This document shows positions 44,236 through 53,629 of a DNA stretch of 64,000 nt, piece after piece. Every line of letters starts with the position of its first letter. Position 1 is the stretch's first letter. The translations under genes were made by a program, and so were the position numbers. A model generated the notes under the pieces. The model made no database searches, had not been told where the DNA came from, and saw only the letters and a program-made list of their open reading frames with translations. Source of the stretch: CBDEUK01 sp965250225 (GTDB lineage Bacteria; Pseudomonadota; Gammaproteobacteria; Eutrophobiales; Eutrophobiaceae); NCBI GenBank assembly GCA_965250225.1, contig CBDFNQ010000023.1:29862-93861 (forward strand), in the 5' to 3' direction.

Positions 44236-44865
44236 ATGAGTGCAGAAAATACAATTTTTAACCCGATCATCAGCAATATTGAAAAGCTGATTAATAAGGT
44301 TCTGCAATACGATCCACATAGTTTTCAGCAGATGTCTGAATTTTCTGGCAATGTGATATTGGTAGACATCCAGGAAATTTATCTGAAATTGTTTTTGTTG
44401 CCCAGTGAGAAGGGGCTGCATATTTCACTCAATGAACAACCATTGGTTGATGTGACGATCAAAGGCAGGCCTTCTTCATTATTTTCATTATTGTTGAATA
44501 ATAGCGAGCGTTCTTCGGTGTTTCCAAAAGATCTGGAAATAAAAGGAGACATTCATCTAGCACAACGTTTCCAGGCTCTGATGCAAGACCTGGATATAGA
44601 TTGGGAAGAATGTTTATCACAATACATGGGTGATACTGCAGCTCGAAAGCTGGGAAATATTTTATCAAGCAGTCGTCGTTTTTTAAAAGATACACACACC
44701 AGTCTTTCACGCAATATGAGTGAATATTTGCGGTTTGAAAAAAATGTATTACCTGATCAATTATTGATCGATGAGTTTGTAAGTGATGTTGACTATTTGC
44801 GAAATGACATTGAACGATTGAAACTTAAAATTGATCGATTGGAAAAAACACAACAGGAAAATTAA
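44236..44865 (+). CDS. ubiJ: Ubiquinone biosynthesis accessory factor UbiJ
   Basis: The 209-residue protein has an SCP2-like sterol-carrier domain in its first half (VTIKGRPSSLFSLLLN, LEIKGDIHLAQRFQALMQDLDIDWEECLSQ, in pieces) and a coiled C-terminal tail (YLRNDIERLKLKIDRLEK). UbiJ binds ubiquinone intermediates and scaffolds the Ubi complex. It sits between ubiE and ubiB. Confidence 0.93.
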   Translation: MSAENTIFNPIISNIEKLINKVLQYDPHSFQQMSEFSGNVILVDIQEIYLKLFLLPSEKGLHISLNEQPLVDVTIKGRPSSLFSLLLNNSERSSVFPKDLEIKGDIHLAQRFQALMQDLDIDWEECLSQYMGDTAARKLGNILSSSRRFLKDTHTSLSRNMSEYLRFEKNVLPDQLLIDEFVSDVDYLRNDIERLKLKIDRLEKTQQEN

Positions 44866-44867
44866 CA

Positions 44868-46532
44868 ATGTTTTCATTGGGTGAAATTCTCAGGTTGTTG
44901 ACTATACAAAGAATTCTGATCCGTCATGGAATGGATGAAATTGTTTTCGCCACACATTTATTCCGACCTTTACGTTTTATTCTATATTTACTTCCCTGGA
45001 ACTGGTTTCGCAAACCGCATGAATCCAGAGCAGTACGTCTGAGACGTGTACTCGAAGATCTTGGTCCAGTGTTTGTCAAACTCGGTCAACAATTATCAAC
45101 TCGCAGGGATATGTTGGCAGAAGATATCGCGGATGAATTTGAAAAATTGCAGGATTCAGTACGCCCATTTCCGGGTAGTGAAGCAAGGCAGATCATTGAA
45201 CAGGCGTATGGTTTTAAACTGGAACAGGTGTTTACCGAATTTGATGAGACACCATTGGCCTCTGCCTCAATTGCCCAGGTACATAGTGCGACTTTGAAAG
45301 ATGGTCGCAATGTGATCGTAAAGGTTGTTCGCCCAGATATTCTTAAAGTTATCCGGCGTGATATTGGTATTCTTCAATTTTTGGCACGTCAGGCAGAACG
45401 TTATTCAGAAGACGGTTCCAATTTGAAACCTGGTAATGTTGTCAGGGAGTTTGAAAAAACATTACTCAACGAACTCGACCTGATGCGTGAAGCGGCCAAT
45501 GCATCGCAACTACGGCGTAATATGTCGCAATCAGATGAATTGTATATTCCTGAAATTGAATGGGATCTCACCCGTAAAAATGTCATGGTGATGGAACGTA
45601 TCAGTGGCACACAGATTAGTGATGTTGCTGCCTTGACCGAAATGGGTGTTGATTTGAAATGGTTGGCAGAAACAGGTGTGGAATTATTTTTTACTCAGGT
45701 ATTTCGTGACAGTTATTTCCACGCAGATATGCATCCTGGCAATATCTTTGTTTCAAAGCCACCAGGGCAGGAAACTAAAATCATACTGGTTGATTTCGGC
45801 ATCATGAGTTCACTAAATGAATTTGATCAACGGTATTTGGCAGAAAATTTTCTTGCCTTTCTTGATAAGGACTATCAACGGGTTGCAAAGCTGCACGTCG
45901 AGTCCGGTTGGGTGCCTGTTGATACACGGGTTGATGAATTTGAATTCGCAATACGTGCAGTCTGTGAGCCTTTATTTGATCGACCGTTAAAAGAGATTTC
46001 CTTTGGCACTCTGTTGCTCAGGCTCTTTCAGACTGCCCGGCGTTTTAATATGGTGATCATGCCGCAATTAATTTTGCTGCAAAAAACTCTGATTAATGTT
46101 GAAGGCCTGGGGCGGGAACTGTACCCCGATTTGAATCTGTGGGAAACCGCACGACCTTCGATGGAGCGCTGGATGCATGACCGGGTTGGTTTTCGAGGCC
46201 TGTATCAGGGGACGAAAAAAAACATCCCTCATTGGCTGGATCGTTTGCCGGATTTACCTAACAAGATTGTCGATTTAGTCGAACGTACCAGAGATGGCAA
46301 ATTACAGCTGGAATGGAAATCACAGGAGATAGAGCAGTTGCGTCAAGATATGAAAAATGAGAACCAGCGCAACATTCTGGCAATCATTGCTTCAGCTTTT
46401 TTTGTGAGCGCCGCTGTTATTTACGGTCTCGATGGTCTTTCTCCACCGATGTTTTGGGGAGTACCTGTGATCAGTTGGTTTCTAGGAGGTATAGGTATTG
46501 TAACTGCCTATATTGCACTCAATGAAAAGTAG
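44868..46532 (+). CDS. ubiB: Ubiquinone biosynthesis kinase-like protein UbiB
   Basis: The 554-residue ABC1/ADCK/UbiB protein has the invariant KxGQ motif (FVKLGQQLSTRRDML), an Ala-rich loop ASASIAQVHSATL, VKVVRPD, HADMHPGNIFV and the DFG-like VDFGIMSS. Two membrane helices close the protein (AIIASAFFVSAAVIYGL and a second). It is an ATPase that supports quinone intermediates. The next gene starts 12 bases later. Confidence 0.97.
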   Translation: MFSLGEILRLLTIQRILIRHGMDEIVFATHLFRPLRFILYLLPWNWFRKPHESRAVRLRRVLEDLGPVFVKLGQQLSTRRDMLAEDIADEFEKLQDSVRPFPGSEARQIIEQAYGFKLEQVFTEFDETPLASASIAQVHSATLKDGRNVIVKVVRPDILKVIRRDIGILQFLARQAERYSEDGSNLKPGNVVREFEKTLLNELDLMREAANASQLRRNMSQSDELYIPEIEWDLTRKNVMVMERISGTQISDVAALTEMGVDLKWLAETGVELFFTQVFRDSYFHADMHPGNIFVSKPPGQETKIILVDFGIMSSLNEFDQRYLAENFLAFLDKDYQRVAKLHVESGWVPVDTRVDEFEFAIRAVCEPLFDRPLKEISFGTLLLRLFQTARRFNMVIMPQLILLQKTLINVEGLGRELYPDLNLWETARPSMERWMHDRVGFRGLYQGTKKNIPHWLDRLPDLPNKIVDLVERTRDGKLQLEWKSQEIEQLRQDMKNENQRNILAIIASAFFVSAAVIYGLDGLSPPMFWGVPVISWFLGGIGIVTAYIALNEK

Positions 46533-46544
46533 ACTCGGCACTGT

Positions 46545-47102
46545 ATGGATGTATTCAAAAAATCATTGCTATTACTCTTGTCAGTATGTGTTTCCGCATG
46601 TGCAACCTTGTCAAAACAATCCCAGGTAGAATCAGACTGGCCGGAAGACATTCCGGCACTTTCCCATTATCAATCCATATATACCGTTGATGAAGAAAAT
46701 CAGCTCGTTCAGACACTTGAAGATTACCTTACGTGGGTAACGCGGTTTTATAAAGGATGGGGGGGATTCGCCAAAGGTTGGGAAGATGCTTCAGTTGAGT
46801 TAACAAAGAGTGTAAGCGAAGAACGTTCTCAGATTGTTGAATCCAAATTATTGCATTTGGGTCAAATGGTATCTGGTGAATGGGCGAAAAAATCAAATAA
46901 TCGTTTGATCTACAGTGACACCTTATCAATTTGGGGTAATGCTTTGAGTGAATCTATTTATCAAAGTAATGTCGAAGAGCTGGTTGACAGGGTAACGGTT
47001 GATGCTGAATCTTTATTATCAAGCAGTATGGTTGCAGAAGAAATCACCATGCAACGTTATTTTCCTGATCTGGATTTTGAAGAAGAATTCAGTATGCAGT
47101 AG
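46545..47102 (+). CDS. Uncharacterised lipoprotein downstream of ubiB
   Basis: The 185-residue protein has a lipoprotein signal (KSLLLLLSVCVSAC, lipobox VSAC). The mature part is acidic and mostly helical, with aromatic stretches TWVTRFYKGWGGFAKGW. I do not recognise a family. It follows ubiB by 12 bases and is likely co-transcribed. A helical envelope protein is all that can be said. Confidence 0.75.
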   Translation: MDVFKKSLLLLLSVCVSACATLSKQSQVESDWPEDIPALSHYQSIYTVDEENQLVQTLEDYLTWVTRFYKGWGGFAKGWEDASVELTKSVSEERSQIVESKLLHLGQMVSGEWAKKSNNRLIYSDTLSIWGNALSESIYQSNVEELVDRVTVDAESLLSSSMVAEEITMQRYFPDLDFEEEFSMQ

Positions 47103-47136
47103 CTGTTTCTGATTGAATGACTAATCAAACAGTTAG

Positions 47137-47862
47137 TCACCTAAACTTTTTATAGAACTTAACAACCCATTGAGTTTGTTCCTCAAACTTGTCGATTATC
47201 ACTTCTAATTTTTCAGGCAGGCGTTCTGGCCAATCCAAACCGTATTTCCCTGGTTTGTGGAGTGGTGCAAGCAATGATGCCGCAGTTAAATCAGCTCGTG
47301 TAAACTGATCACCAACCAGAAACTCATGTTCTTGATAATGAGAATGCAGTTTCTCAATAGCCATCCTGAGATGCTCTAAAGATTCTTGAGCGGTATCGTC
47401 ATTAACCTTCATGCGTTCATGCATCCTGATTTTTAGTTTCGGATACATAAATCGTAAATAAATCTTCCCATACCAGGGGCCATTATGGGTAAAAAATGGT
47501 ATGACAATATCCGGGTAGTCCAGCAAAATATGATAGAAACACCGACGTAGATGCACACCTATTTCTTTCCCCAGGTATGTTTCCCATTCCAGTGCTTCCT
47601 CTCTTGACAAATTATCTTTTGGGGTAAGACGGTGTTGCGGAAACATTTCGTCCAGATAGGTGATGATGTCGTTGGAGTTTTGAATAACTTTATCGTCATG
47701 AACCAAAATCGGCACGGATGAATGCGCGGCAATTTTTTTTGTCTTTAGTGTATGAAGCCCGGGCAGAATATTTCGTACTTTATAATCAACTTGCTTGTAA
47801 TCCAGTGCCCAACGAGCTTTCTCGCAAAAATGAGATATTGGAAATTGATATAAAGTCAGCAT
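47137..47862 (-). CDS. Glutathione S-transferase family protein
   Basis: The 241-residue protein has a thioredoxin-like N-terminal domain (YQFPISHFCEKARWALDYK with the S-x-x-C active-site area, then HSSVPILVHDDKVIQNSNDIITYLD containing the cis-Pro and glutathione-binding Ser). An all-helical C-terminal domain follows with FLVGDQFTRADLTAASLL. It is a typical cytosolic GST; substrate unknown. Confidence 0.9.
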   Translation of the reverse strand: MLTLYQFPISHFCEKARWALDYKQVDYKVRNILPGLHTLKTKKIAAHSSVPILVHDDKVIQNSNDIITYLDEMFPQHRLTPKDNLSREEALEWETYLGKEIGVHLRRCFYHILLDYPDIVIPFFTHNGPWYGKIYLRFMYPKLKIRMHERMKVNDDTAQESLEHLRMAIEKLHSHYQEHEFLVGDQFTRADLTAASLLAPLHKPGKYGLDWPERLPEKLEVIIDKFEEQTQWVVKFYKKFR

Positions 47863-47990
47863 TGATATTTCTTACTAAATCTGTGTTTTATTTAAGAAGT
47901 CGCAGTGTTTGTAAATTTAAAACATTTATGATCGTTATGGTTTCACACATGTGTCTGAACTTATTTTTGCCAATATGAGTTTGTATTTAC

Positions 47991-49421
47991 TTATAATGCC
48001 TGTGCCATTAATGCAATTAATATAATAAAACCAATGGTAACCAGGCTACCTTTATCACGTAGTGAAAAGACTATCGGATCATCATGCATTTCTCCTCGAT
48101 TGGTTTTCACCCACATTCGGATTAACCAGTAGCTTAGTGCCGGGACAATCAACCACAATATAGTCGGTTTTTGATATTGATTTGTGAGGATGTTACTGTT
48201 GGTATAAAAAACAAACATTAGGACAGACAAGAGTGCGGACGAAGTGCCCAGACTCATCAATACATTATAATCGGCGATGCCGTAATCACGACCTTTGGCG
48301 TTAGTTTTTTCCTCTCCTTCAAATGATTTTAATTCTGCACAGCGCTTAATAATTGCCAGGCTTAAAAATACAAACATCGAAAATGATAAAAGCCAGAATG
48401 ATATGGTGACATTCAAAATTGCTCCACCTGCCAGAATACGTATCGTATACAAGGATGCTAATATTATTACGTCCATACCAATTAATTCCTTGATGACGAA
48501 TGAGTAAAGCAACGTTATAGCAAGATAAGCAATCAATACAACAGCAAACATTCCTTTGATAATAAATGCGAGGTACAGTGAAAAAGAAAAAAGAATGACA
48601 GCAACCATTATTGCTTTATCAATACCAATATTTCCTGCTGCAATCGGTCTGGATTTTTTCCGGGTATGGCTTCTGTCTGATTCCAGATCGAGAAGGTCGT
48701 TAATTATGTACGTTGCAGATGCCAAGCAACTAAAGCTAAGAAACCCAAGAACTGATAAATATAAAGCATCAACATTTGTAAATTTTCCAGAAACAAATAA
48801 AGGTACAAAAATAAGACAATTTTTAAGCCATTGATGGGTTCGGATCTGTTTCATCCATATTTTAAAATTTGTTTTCGATTTGTCGAATATTTTGATAAAT
48901 GAAATTTTTGATGACATTCTTACTGCTTTATAGGTAGGGTTAACCAGATAACTTTCGTCGGCTTGACTAAAAATTTCAAAGTCTTCGCTGCCGTTACCTG
49001 CATAGGCAAAGTGATCAGAAATGGTTTTTATTTTTTCTAGTTTGTTTTTCCCCTTCAAATTTGTGCTGGCATCACTACTAATATAGGAATCGAACAAGTC
49101 ATAATTTTCACAGATTTCATTCGCATATTTCTCGTTGCTAGCGGTAGCGAGTATGATTTTTCTGTTTTTCGTTTTTTCACCCAGAAGGAAAGAATGAAAC
49201 TCTGGATTCAATGGAAGCAGAGGGGTTTCTAAGTCTGCTCTTTGTGACAGTTTATATTTAAGATAAGCTCTTCCTTTTATTAGCCATAATAAACATAAGA
49301 AAATTATCAAAGGATTATTTTTTAAAGCAGAAATAAAGCTTTCGAATAACATGTCTGTTTTGATAAACGTGCCGTCCAGATCCACAAACAATGGAATGGG
49401 GTAGTTATTTTTTTCAATCAT
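47991..49421 (-). CDS. HAD-like phosphatase fused to UbiA-family prenyltransferase
   Basis: The 476-residue protein begins with a HAD domain (LFVDLDGTFIKTDMLFESF with DxD motif I, later KGKNKLEKIKTI and FAYAGNGSEDFEIF, residues about 1-170). A membrane UbiA domain with about eight segments follows. It contains the prenyl-diphosphate motif NDLLDLESDRSH-x-x-KKSRPIAAG and the second motif around AKGRDYGIADYN. ATG 49421 is preferred to the TTG at 49433. This resembles decaprenyl-phosphate phosphoribosyltransferase-type fusions, possibly making a polyprenyl-linked sugar precursor. AT content is higher than in neighbours, hinting at transfer. Confidence 0.83.
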   Translation of the reverse strand: MIEKNNYPIPLFVDLDGTFIKTDMLFESFISALKNNPLIIFLCLLWLIKGRAYLKYKLSQRADLETPLLPLNPEFHSFLLGEKTKNRKIILATASNEKYANEICENYDLFDSYISSDASTNLKGKNKLEKIKTISDHFAYAGNGSEDFEIFSQADESYLVNPTYKAVRMSSKISFIKIFDKSKTNFKIWMKQIRTHQWLKNCLIFVPLFVSGKFTNVDALYLSVLGFLSFSCLASATYIINDLLDLESDRSHTRKKSRPIAAGNIGIDKAIMVAVILFSFSLYLAFIIKGMFAVVLIAYLAITLLYSFVIKELIGMDVIILASLYTIRILAGGAILNVTISFWLLSFSMFVFLSLAIIKRCAELKSFEGEEKTNAKGRDYGIADYNVLMSLGTSSALLSVLMFVFYTNSNILTNQYQKPTILWLIVPALSYWLIRMWVKTNRGEMHDDPIVFSLRDKGSLVTIGFIILIALMAQAL

Positions 49422-49726
49422 ATTTAATCTCAATAATATCCAGTTAAGGCATGTGCGGCTATCAGATGAGTTATTATATTATCATTTTTTTAATTTGATT
49501 CACCCTGAATGATCTATATATGAATCTTGCTTCTGATCAAAATATCCATGCGTCCTCATAAATTTTGTGGATGTCTGGATTTTTTCTGAAAGTGAAGAAA
49601 ATTATGTAAATTAATAATTTTTTAATTTACCATAACCTTTTGAAAACACAACAAACGTCTGGTGTATTTCAGGGCACTTGATAATAAGTATTAATATATA
49701 CCAGTAAATTAAGAGAAATAGATTTA
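49422..49726. other. AT-rich intergenic region with one hairpin
   Basis: This 305-base stretch is AT-rich and has no coding frame. A 9 bp hairpin (GTAAATTAA / TTAATTTAC, 49606-49630) may terminate the WD40 gene. I see no other structure. Confidence 0.5.
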
Positions 49727-50704
49727 CTACTGATTCCATTGCCAACGACGGCCCAGGCCATTGGATGCCTGGGCTAGGATAGATTTATTATCTTTTGCAA
49801 AGGCAACAGCATAAACAGTCGCACTTTGTGGGGATAAGCCGACTGTGCGATTTGGTGCACGCCAGGCGCGGATCAAGTTGCCATTCTGACTGTCCCATAG
49901 AGAAAGATCCCTCCCAGGAAAACCGAGTAACACAGTTTTCCCATCAGTAGAAAACCTTGCCTCACTGACAAGACCTTGCCGAGGTTTGAATGCAATCTGG
50001 CTGAGTTGTGTTCCTTTTTTCAGGTCATGTATAAATGCTTTCTTGTTTTCTGTCGCCATAAATAGTTTTTTGTTTTTATGATCAATCGAAACCAGTTTGA
50101 TACGTGAATCATAATCAAAAGTATGTTGTTCTTTTCCAGTTATGGAATTCCAGACAACTACTCTTCGATCATTTCCACCAGTTACAGCAATGCTGCCATC
50201 TGCTGAAAGATCAACGGTTGTAACGCGCTCTTCACGATGAGCGATGACTTCCAGTCGACGTTGTGTTTCCTGATTGATATGCATTGCACGACCATCCTTG
50301 AGGCCCAGTAATACAAATTTTCCGTTATCTGCAATCGCTACATCCATAATGTCTGCATCCACACTCCAGAAACCCAATGCTTCACCATTTGAAGTATCCC
50401 ATACCACAAAGGCCCGAAGGTCGGCGGTGATGACATGTGACCCATTGGGTGAAAAGGCAACGTGTTCTATGGCAGATTCTGATGTTTTTCCATGATTCCA
50501 GTTGTATAAACGTTCCTTTTTTTCAAGATCCCAATAACTAGCGCCTTCTTTAAAACTGGAGATCACAGAATAGCGTCCATTATAGGAAATGGTTGCGGTA
50601 TATAAGCCGGAAAAAGAATGTTCCCAATCTTCAAGTATGCTGTCATCTTCAGTGCAGGCACTAAGTAACAAGAGTAAAAAAGTTAATTTAACAATCTGGT
50701 GCAT
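49727..50704 (-). CDS. WD40-repeat lipoprotein
   Basis: The 325-residue protein starts with a lipoprotein signal ending LLLLLSAC. Seven or so WD40-like blades follow, for example IEHVAFSPNGSHVITADLRAFVVWD, TTVDLSADGSIAVTGGNDRRVVVWN and EARFSTDGKTVLLGFPGRDLSLWD (shown in part). It is a beta-propeller probably tethered to the envelope. Binding partner unknown. Confidence 0.88.
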   Translation of the reverse strand: MHQIVKLTFLLLLLSACTEDDSILEDWEHSFSGLYTATISYNGRYSVISSFKEGASYWDLEKKERLYNWNHGKTSESAIEHVAFSPNGSHVITADLRAFVVWDTSNGEALGFWSVDADIMDVAIADNGKFVLLGLKDGRAMHINQETQRRLEVIAHREERVTTVDLSADGSIAVTGGNDRRVVVWNSITGKEQHTFDYDSRIKLVSIDHKNKKLFMATENKKAFIHDLKKGTQLSQIAFKPRQGLVSEARFSTDGKTVLLGFPGRDLSLWDSQNGNLIRAWRAPNRTVGLSPQSATVYAVAFAKDNKSILAQASNGLGRRWQWNQ

Positions 50705-50819
50705 TGCTTTATATTCGAAGTTTCTCTGATCTTAATCAACCATCAATCTATGTTGATACTTAGCGGCTTGCTGCCGGGGAACTTTAGTCGGACATCGCCC
50801 GTTTCAGAGGTTTTAATGA

Positions 50820-51368
50820 TTATGTTTTTAGATGATCAAGTACCATGCGGGCACTTTGATCAGGTGGAAACACGGGATAAAATACTTTGCTAATGATGTT
50901 GTCATGGCATATCAATATGAGTCGTTTGATAAGTGTCATGTTTTGTATTTCCATGGTTGGAAGTGATAAAGAACGCACAAATTTCAACAATTCGTCACTG
51001 AGCAATAAAAACGGTAAATGCAACCGCTCAACCGCTTCTTGTTGATACGCTGTTGCTTGTGTACTCAATCCGAAAACATTGACGTTAAGTTTTTGTAATT
51101 CTTTATGGTGATCACGAAATGAACAAGATTGTGGGGTGCAACCTCTTGCTCCTGGAATTTGATCCCAACCATCCGGTAGCGGAGTATCCGGGCGACCTGT
51201 CAATGGATAAATATAGATGATAGTTGTACCTGATAAATCAGATAGGTTGATGTCCGATCCATTTGTTGCTGAGAGAAGTAGATCAGGTAATTGCATACCT
51301 GGTAGATTGTCACAACCACCATCATCAACAGGGACAGGAAGATCGTCAGGTAAATTTGCCAATGACAT
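50820..51368 (-). CDS. Peroxiredoxin family protein (PrxQ-like)
   Basis: The 182-residue thioredoxin-fold protein has the active-site stretch IPGARGCTPQSCSFRD. The peroxidatic Cys (GCT) and a second Cys five residues later fit the PrxQ/BCP resolving pattern. The preceding GTTIIYIYPLTGRPD matches the family's strand and YP-T segment. It likely reduces peroxides with a thioredoxin-like donor. It starts only 3 bases from the yibQ stop on the same strand and could be read from the same transcript. Confidence 0.85.
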   Translation of the reverse strand: MSLANLPDDLPVPVDDGGCDNLPGMQLPDLLLSATNGSDINLSDLSGTTIIYIYPLTGRPDTPLPDGWDQIPGARGCTPQSCSFRDHHKELQKLNVNVFGLSTQATAYQQEAVERLHLPFLLLSDELLKFVRSLSLPTMEIQNMTLIKRLILICHDNIISKVFYPVFPPDQSARMVLDHLKT

Positions 51369-51371
51369 TAG

Positions 51372-52205
51372 TTATTGATATATTATGGTCTCTGGTAATG
51401 AAGTCGTGCGTACAGTCGCAGAGGATTGTTGTCTGTATTCAAGCATCTCCTTGAGAGAAATAATTTTTATGTTTGTACGATGTAGCTGGGTAATGAAAGA
51501 TTCAATTGCATCTAGTGTTTCAGGATGTGGGTGGCCTATGCCGACAGCGTAACCTTTTTGTTTCGCTTTATTGACCAGTTTCTCTAACTGGCCTTTGATG
51601 TGATGTGGTGTGACTTCGTGATCAAGAAAGACATCACGAATCAGATATGGCACCTCATTTTCACGTGCGATCATATTCGCGATGCTCTGATTACTCGTCA
51701 TACTGTCAATATAAACATATCCTTGTTGTTTTAGTTCAAGCATTAACCATTGCATGTGTTCAGGATAACGAGTGAGTAAACTGCCCATGTGGTTATTCAG
51801 GCCAATAGCAAGCGGTACATTTTTTAAATTATTACGTAAGGTTTGAATAAATTCGTCTTTTGACATCTTGACCGTCAAGGCACCTGGCCCAAGGTATTTG
51901 TTTTTCTTTTCCGCCTCCATAGGGACATGCAAAATAATTTCTTTGCCAGATTCATGTGCTCTGTAGGCAACCTTTTGTGCAAAAGGTGTATGCGGCATGA
52001 TTGCACAGATGATTGGAGCAGGAAGATCAACAACACGAAAATCTTCATGGTGTTTATAACCCAGATCATCAATGATGATACTGATCACGGGATCAGAGTA
52101 ACGTGTTTCTGCTATGCCGGATATCGGCATAGTAGCAAGTAACGTTACAGCAAAAAGAATCGACAATGTATGCATGTACATTGGCGTAGTTGTTTTTATT
52201 ATCAT
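51372..52205 (-). CDS. Divergent polysaccharide deacetylase (YibQ-like)
   Basis: The 277-residue protein has a Sec signal and a NodB-like barrel with ISIIIDDLGYKHHEDFRVVDLP, CAIMPHTPFAQ, ILHVPMEA and IGLNNHMGS and AVGIGHPHPET. These are the segments of the divergent polysaccharide deacetylase family (YibQ). It follows ctpA with stop and start abutting and belongs to the gpmI-envC-ctpA-yibQ unit. Activity on peptidoglycan or another glycan is inferred only. Confidence 0.9.
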   Translation of the reverse strand: MIIKTTTPMYMHTLSILFAVTLLATMPISGIAETRYSDPVISIIIDDLGYKHHEDFRVVDLPAPIICAIMPHTPFAQKVAYRAHESGKEIILHVPMEAEKKNKYLGPGALTVKMSKDEFIQTLRNNLKNVPLAIGLNNHMGSLLTRYPEHMQWLMLELKQQGYVYIDSMTSNQSIANMIARENEVPYLIRDVFLDHEVTPHHIKGQLEKLVNKAKQKGYAVGIGHPHPETLDAIESFITQLHRTNIKIISLKEMLEYRQQSSATVRTTSLPETIIYQ

Positions 52206-53579
52206 TTAGTTTTTTGTATTGCTGTAAATAAAAGCTAGCCCCTTGAGTACATTAAGTGCTTCGTACAATTCATAATCAGTTGCTGCGAGAGGGATGTCTT
52301 CGGTCATTTCATCACTTTTCTCGGCATTGTCACTGGCTTCTTCCTGACTGTCCTCCGTTTTAGTAGAAGTCTCTTCTTTGGAATCGCCATTTTCGTTTTC
52401 AAGATGGCCACTTAGATTTTCTTCCTTAACTCTTGAGTTAAAGTTTTTGTCAAGTTGAGCCACCTTAACACGATCAATAACAATATCTGGCTCAATACCC
52501 GATGCCTGAATTGAACGGCCGTTTGGTGTGTAGTAACGAGCTGTGGTTAATTTTAAAGCCGAACGATTGTTCATGGGTAAGATGGTTTGCACGGAGCCTT
52601 TACCAAAAGATTTCTCTCCCATAATTATGGCACGTTTATGATCTTGCAAAGCACCGGCAACAATTTCAGATGCGGATGCAGAGCCAGCATTTACCAGAAC
52701 AACCAGTGGTGTTTTATTCAGTATGTCATTGGGTTTGGCATTGAATTTTAATTGTGAATCATTGACCCGACCTTCGGTGTAAACGATCAAACCTTTATCA
52801 AGGAATAAATCAGAAACATCAACGGCTGCGTTCAGGATACCACCTGGATTATTTCTTAGATCGAGAATAACACCCTTAAGACCGTTTGCCCGATTTTCAG
52901 ATTTTATCGTTTCAATTTCACGGCGCAGATCATCTGCCGTACGAGATTGAAATGTTGAGATGCGTAAATATCCATAACCGGGTTCAAGTGTACGTGCACG
53001 AACACTTTTGACACGGATATAATCGCGTATAATAGTGATATTTAACGGTTGTTCCTCACCCAGACGAACTATGGTTAAAACGATTTCACTACCGGGTTTG
53101 CCTCGCATGAGCTTGACCGCATCGTTCAGGCTCATGCCTTTTACCGGGGCATCATCCAGGCGGATGATCAAATCACCAGCTTTAATTCCGGCCTTGGCCG
53201 CAGGCGTGTCATCAATCGGTGAGATAACTTTAACGAATCCGTCTTCCATCCCGACTTCGATACCGAGCCCACCAAATTCTCCAGTCGTGCCTTCCTGTAA
53301 TTCTTTATAAGCCTCTTCGACCAGAAAGGAGGAATGTGGGTCGAGACCAGCGAGCATGCCGCGAATAGCATTTTCGAGCAGTTCTTTATCATCCACCTCT
53401 TCAACATAATCGTTTTTAATCTTGGCAAAGACTTCGGTGAAGGTACGGAGTTCATCAAGTGGCAGGGCTTCTGAATCGTTCTCAACCAATGCTGCTGTCG
53501 GACTTTCGCCATGAACCAGCTGTAGTCCCAGACTGAACATCAGCAAACCGAAAATCGCAGTACGTAAACCAGTATTCAT
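52206..53579 (-). CDS. ctpA: Carboxy-terminal processing protease, S41 family
   Basis: The 457-residue protein has a signal peptide, a PDZ domain (GGLGIEVGMEDGFVKVISPIDDTPA through GSEIVLTIVR, in part) and the S41 catalytic core with VLVNAGSASASEIVAGALQ (Ser) and GEKSFGKGSVQT (Lys). The C-terminus is a long acidic stretch rich in Glu, Ser and Asp. It acts in the periplasm on tail-specific substrates. It lies between envC and yibQ. Confidence 0.95.
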   Translation of the reverse strand: MNTGLRTAIFGLLMFSLGLQLVHGESPTAALVENDSEALPLDELRTFTEVFAKIKNDYVEEVDDKELLENAIRGMLAGLDPHSSFLVEEAYKELQEGTTGEFGGLGIEVGMEDGFVKVISPIDDTPAAKAGIKAGDLIIRLDDAPVKGMSLNDAVKLMRGKPGSEIVLTIVRLGEEQPLNITIIRDYIRVKSVRARTLEPGYGYLRISTFQSRTADDLRREIETIKSENRANGLKGVILDLRNNPGGILNAAVDVSDLFLDKGLIVYTEGRVNDSQLKFNAKPNDILNKTPLVVLVNAGSASASEIVAGALQDHKRAIIMGEKSFGKGSVQTILPMNNRSALKLTTARYYTPNGRSIQASGIEPDIVIDRVKVAQLDKNFNSRVKEENLSGHLENENGDSKEETSTKTEDSQEEASDNAEKSDEMTEDIPLAATDYELYEALNVLKGLAFIYSNTKN

Positions 53580-53629
53580 AAAATTACTCCGCTCAAAAAA
53601 GCATGATTATCTATTCTATCTCTATATGA

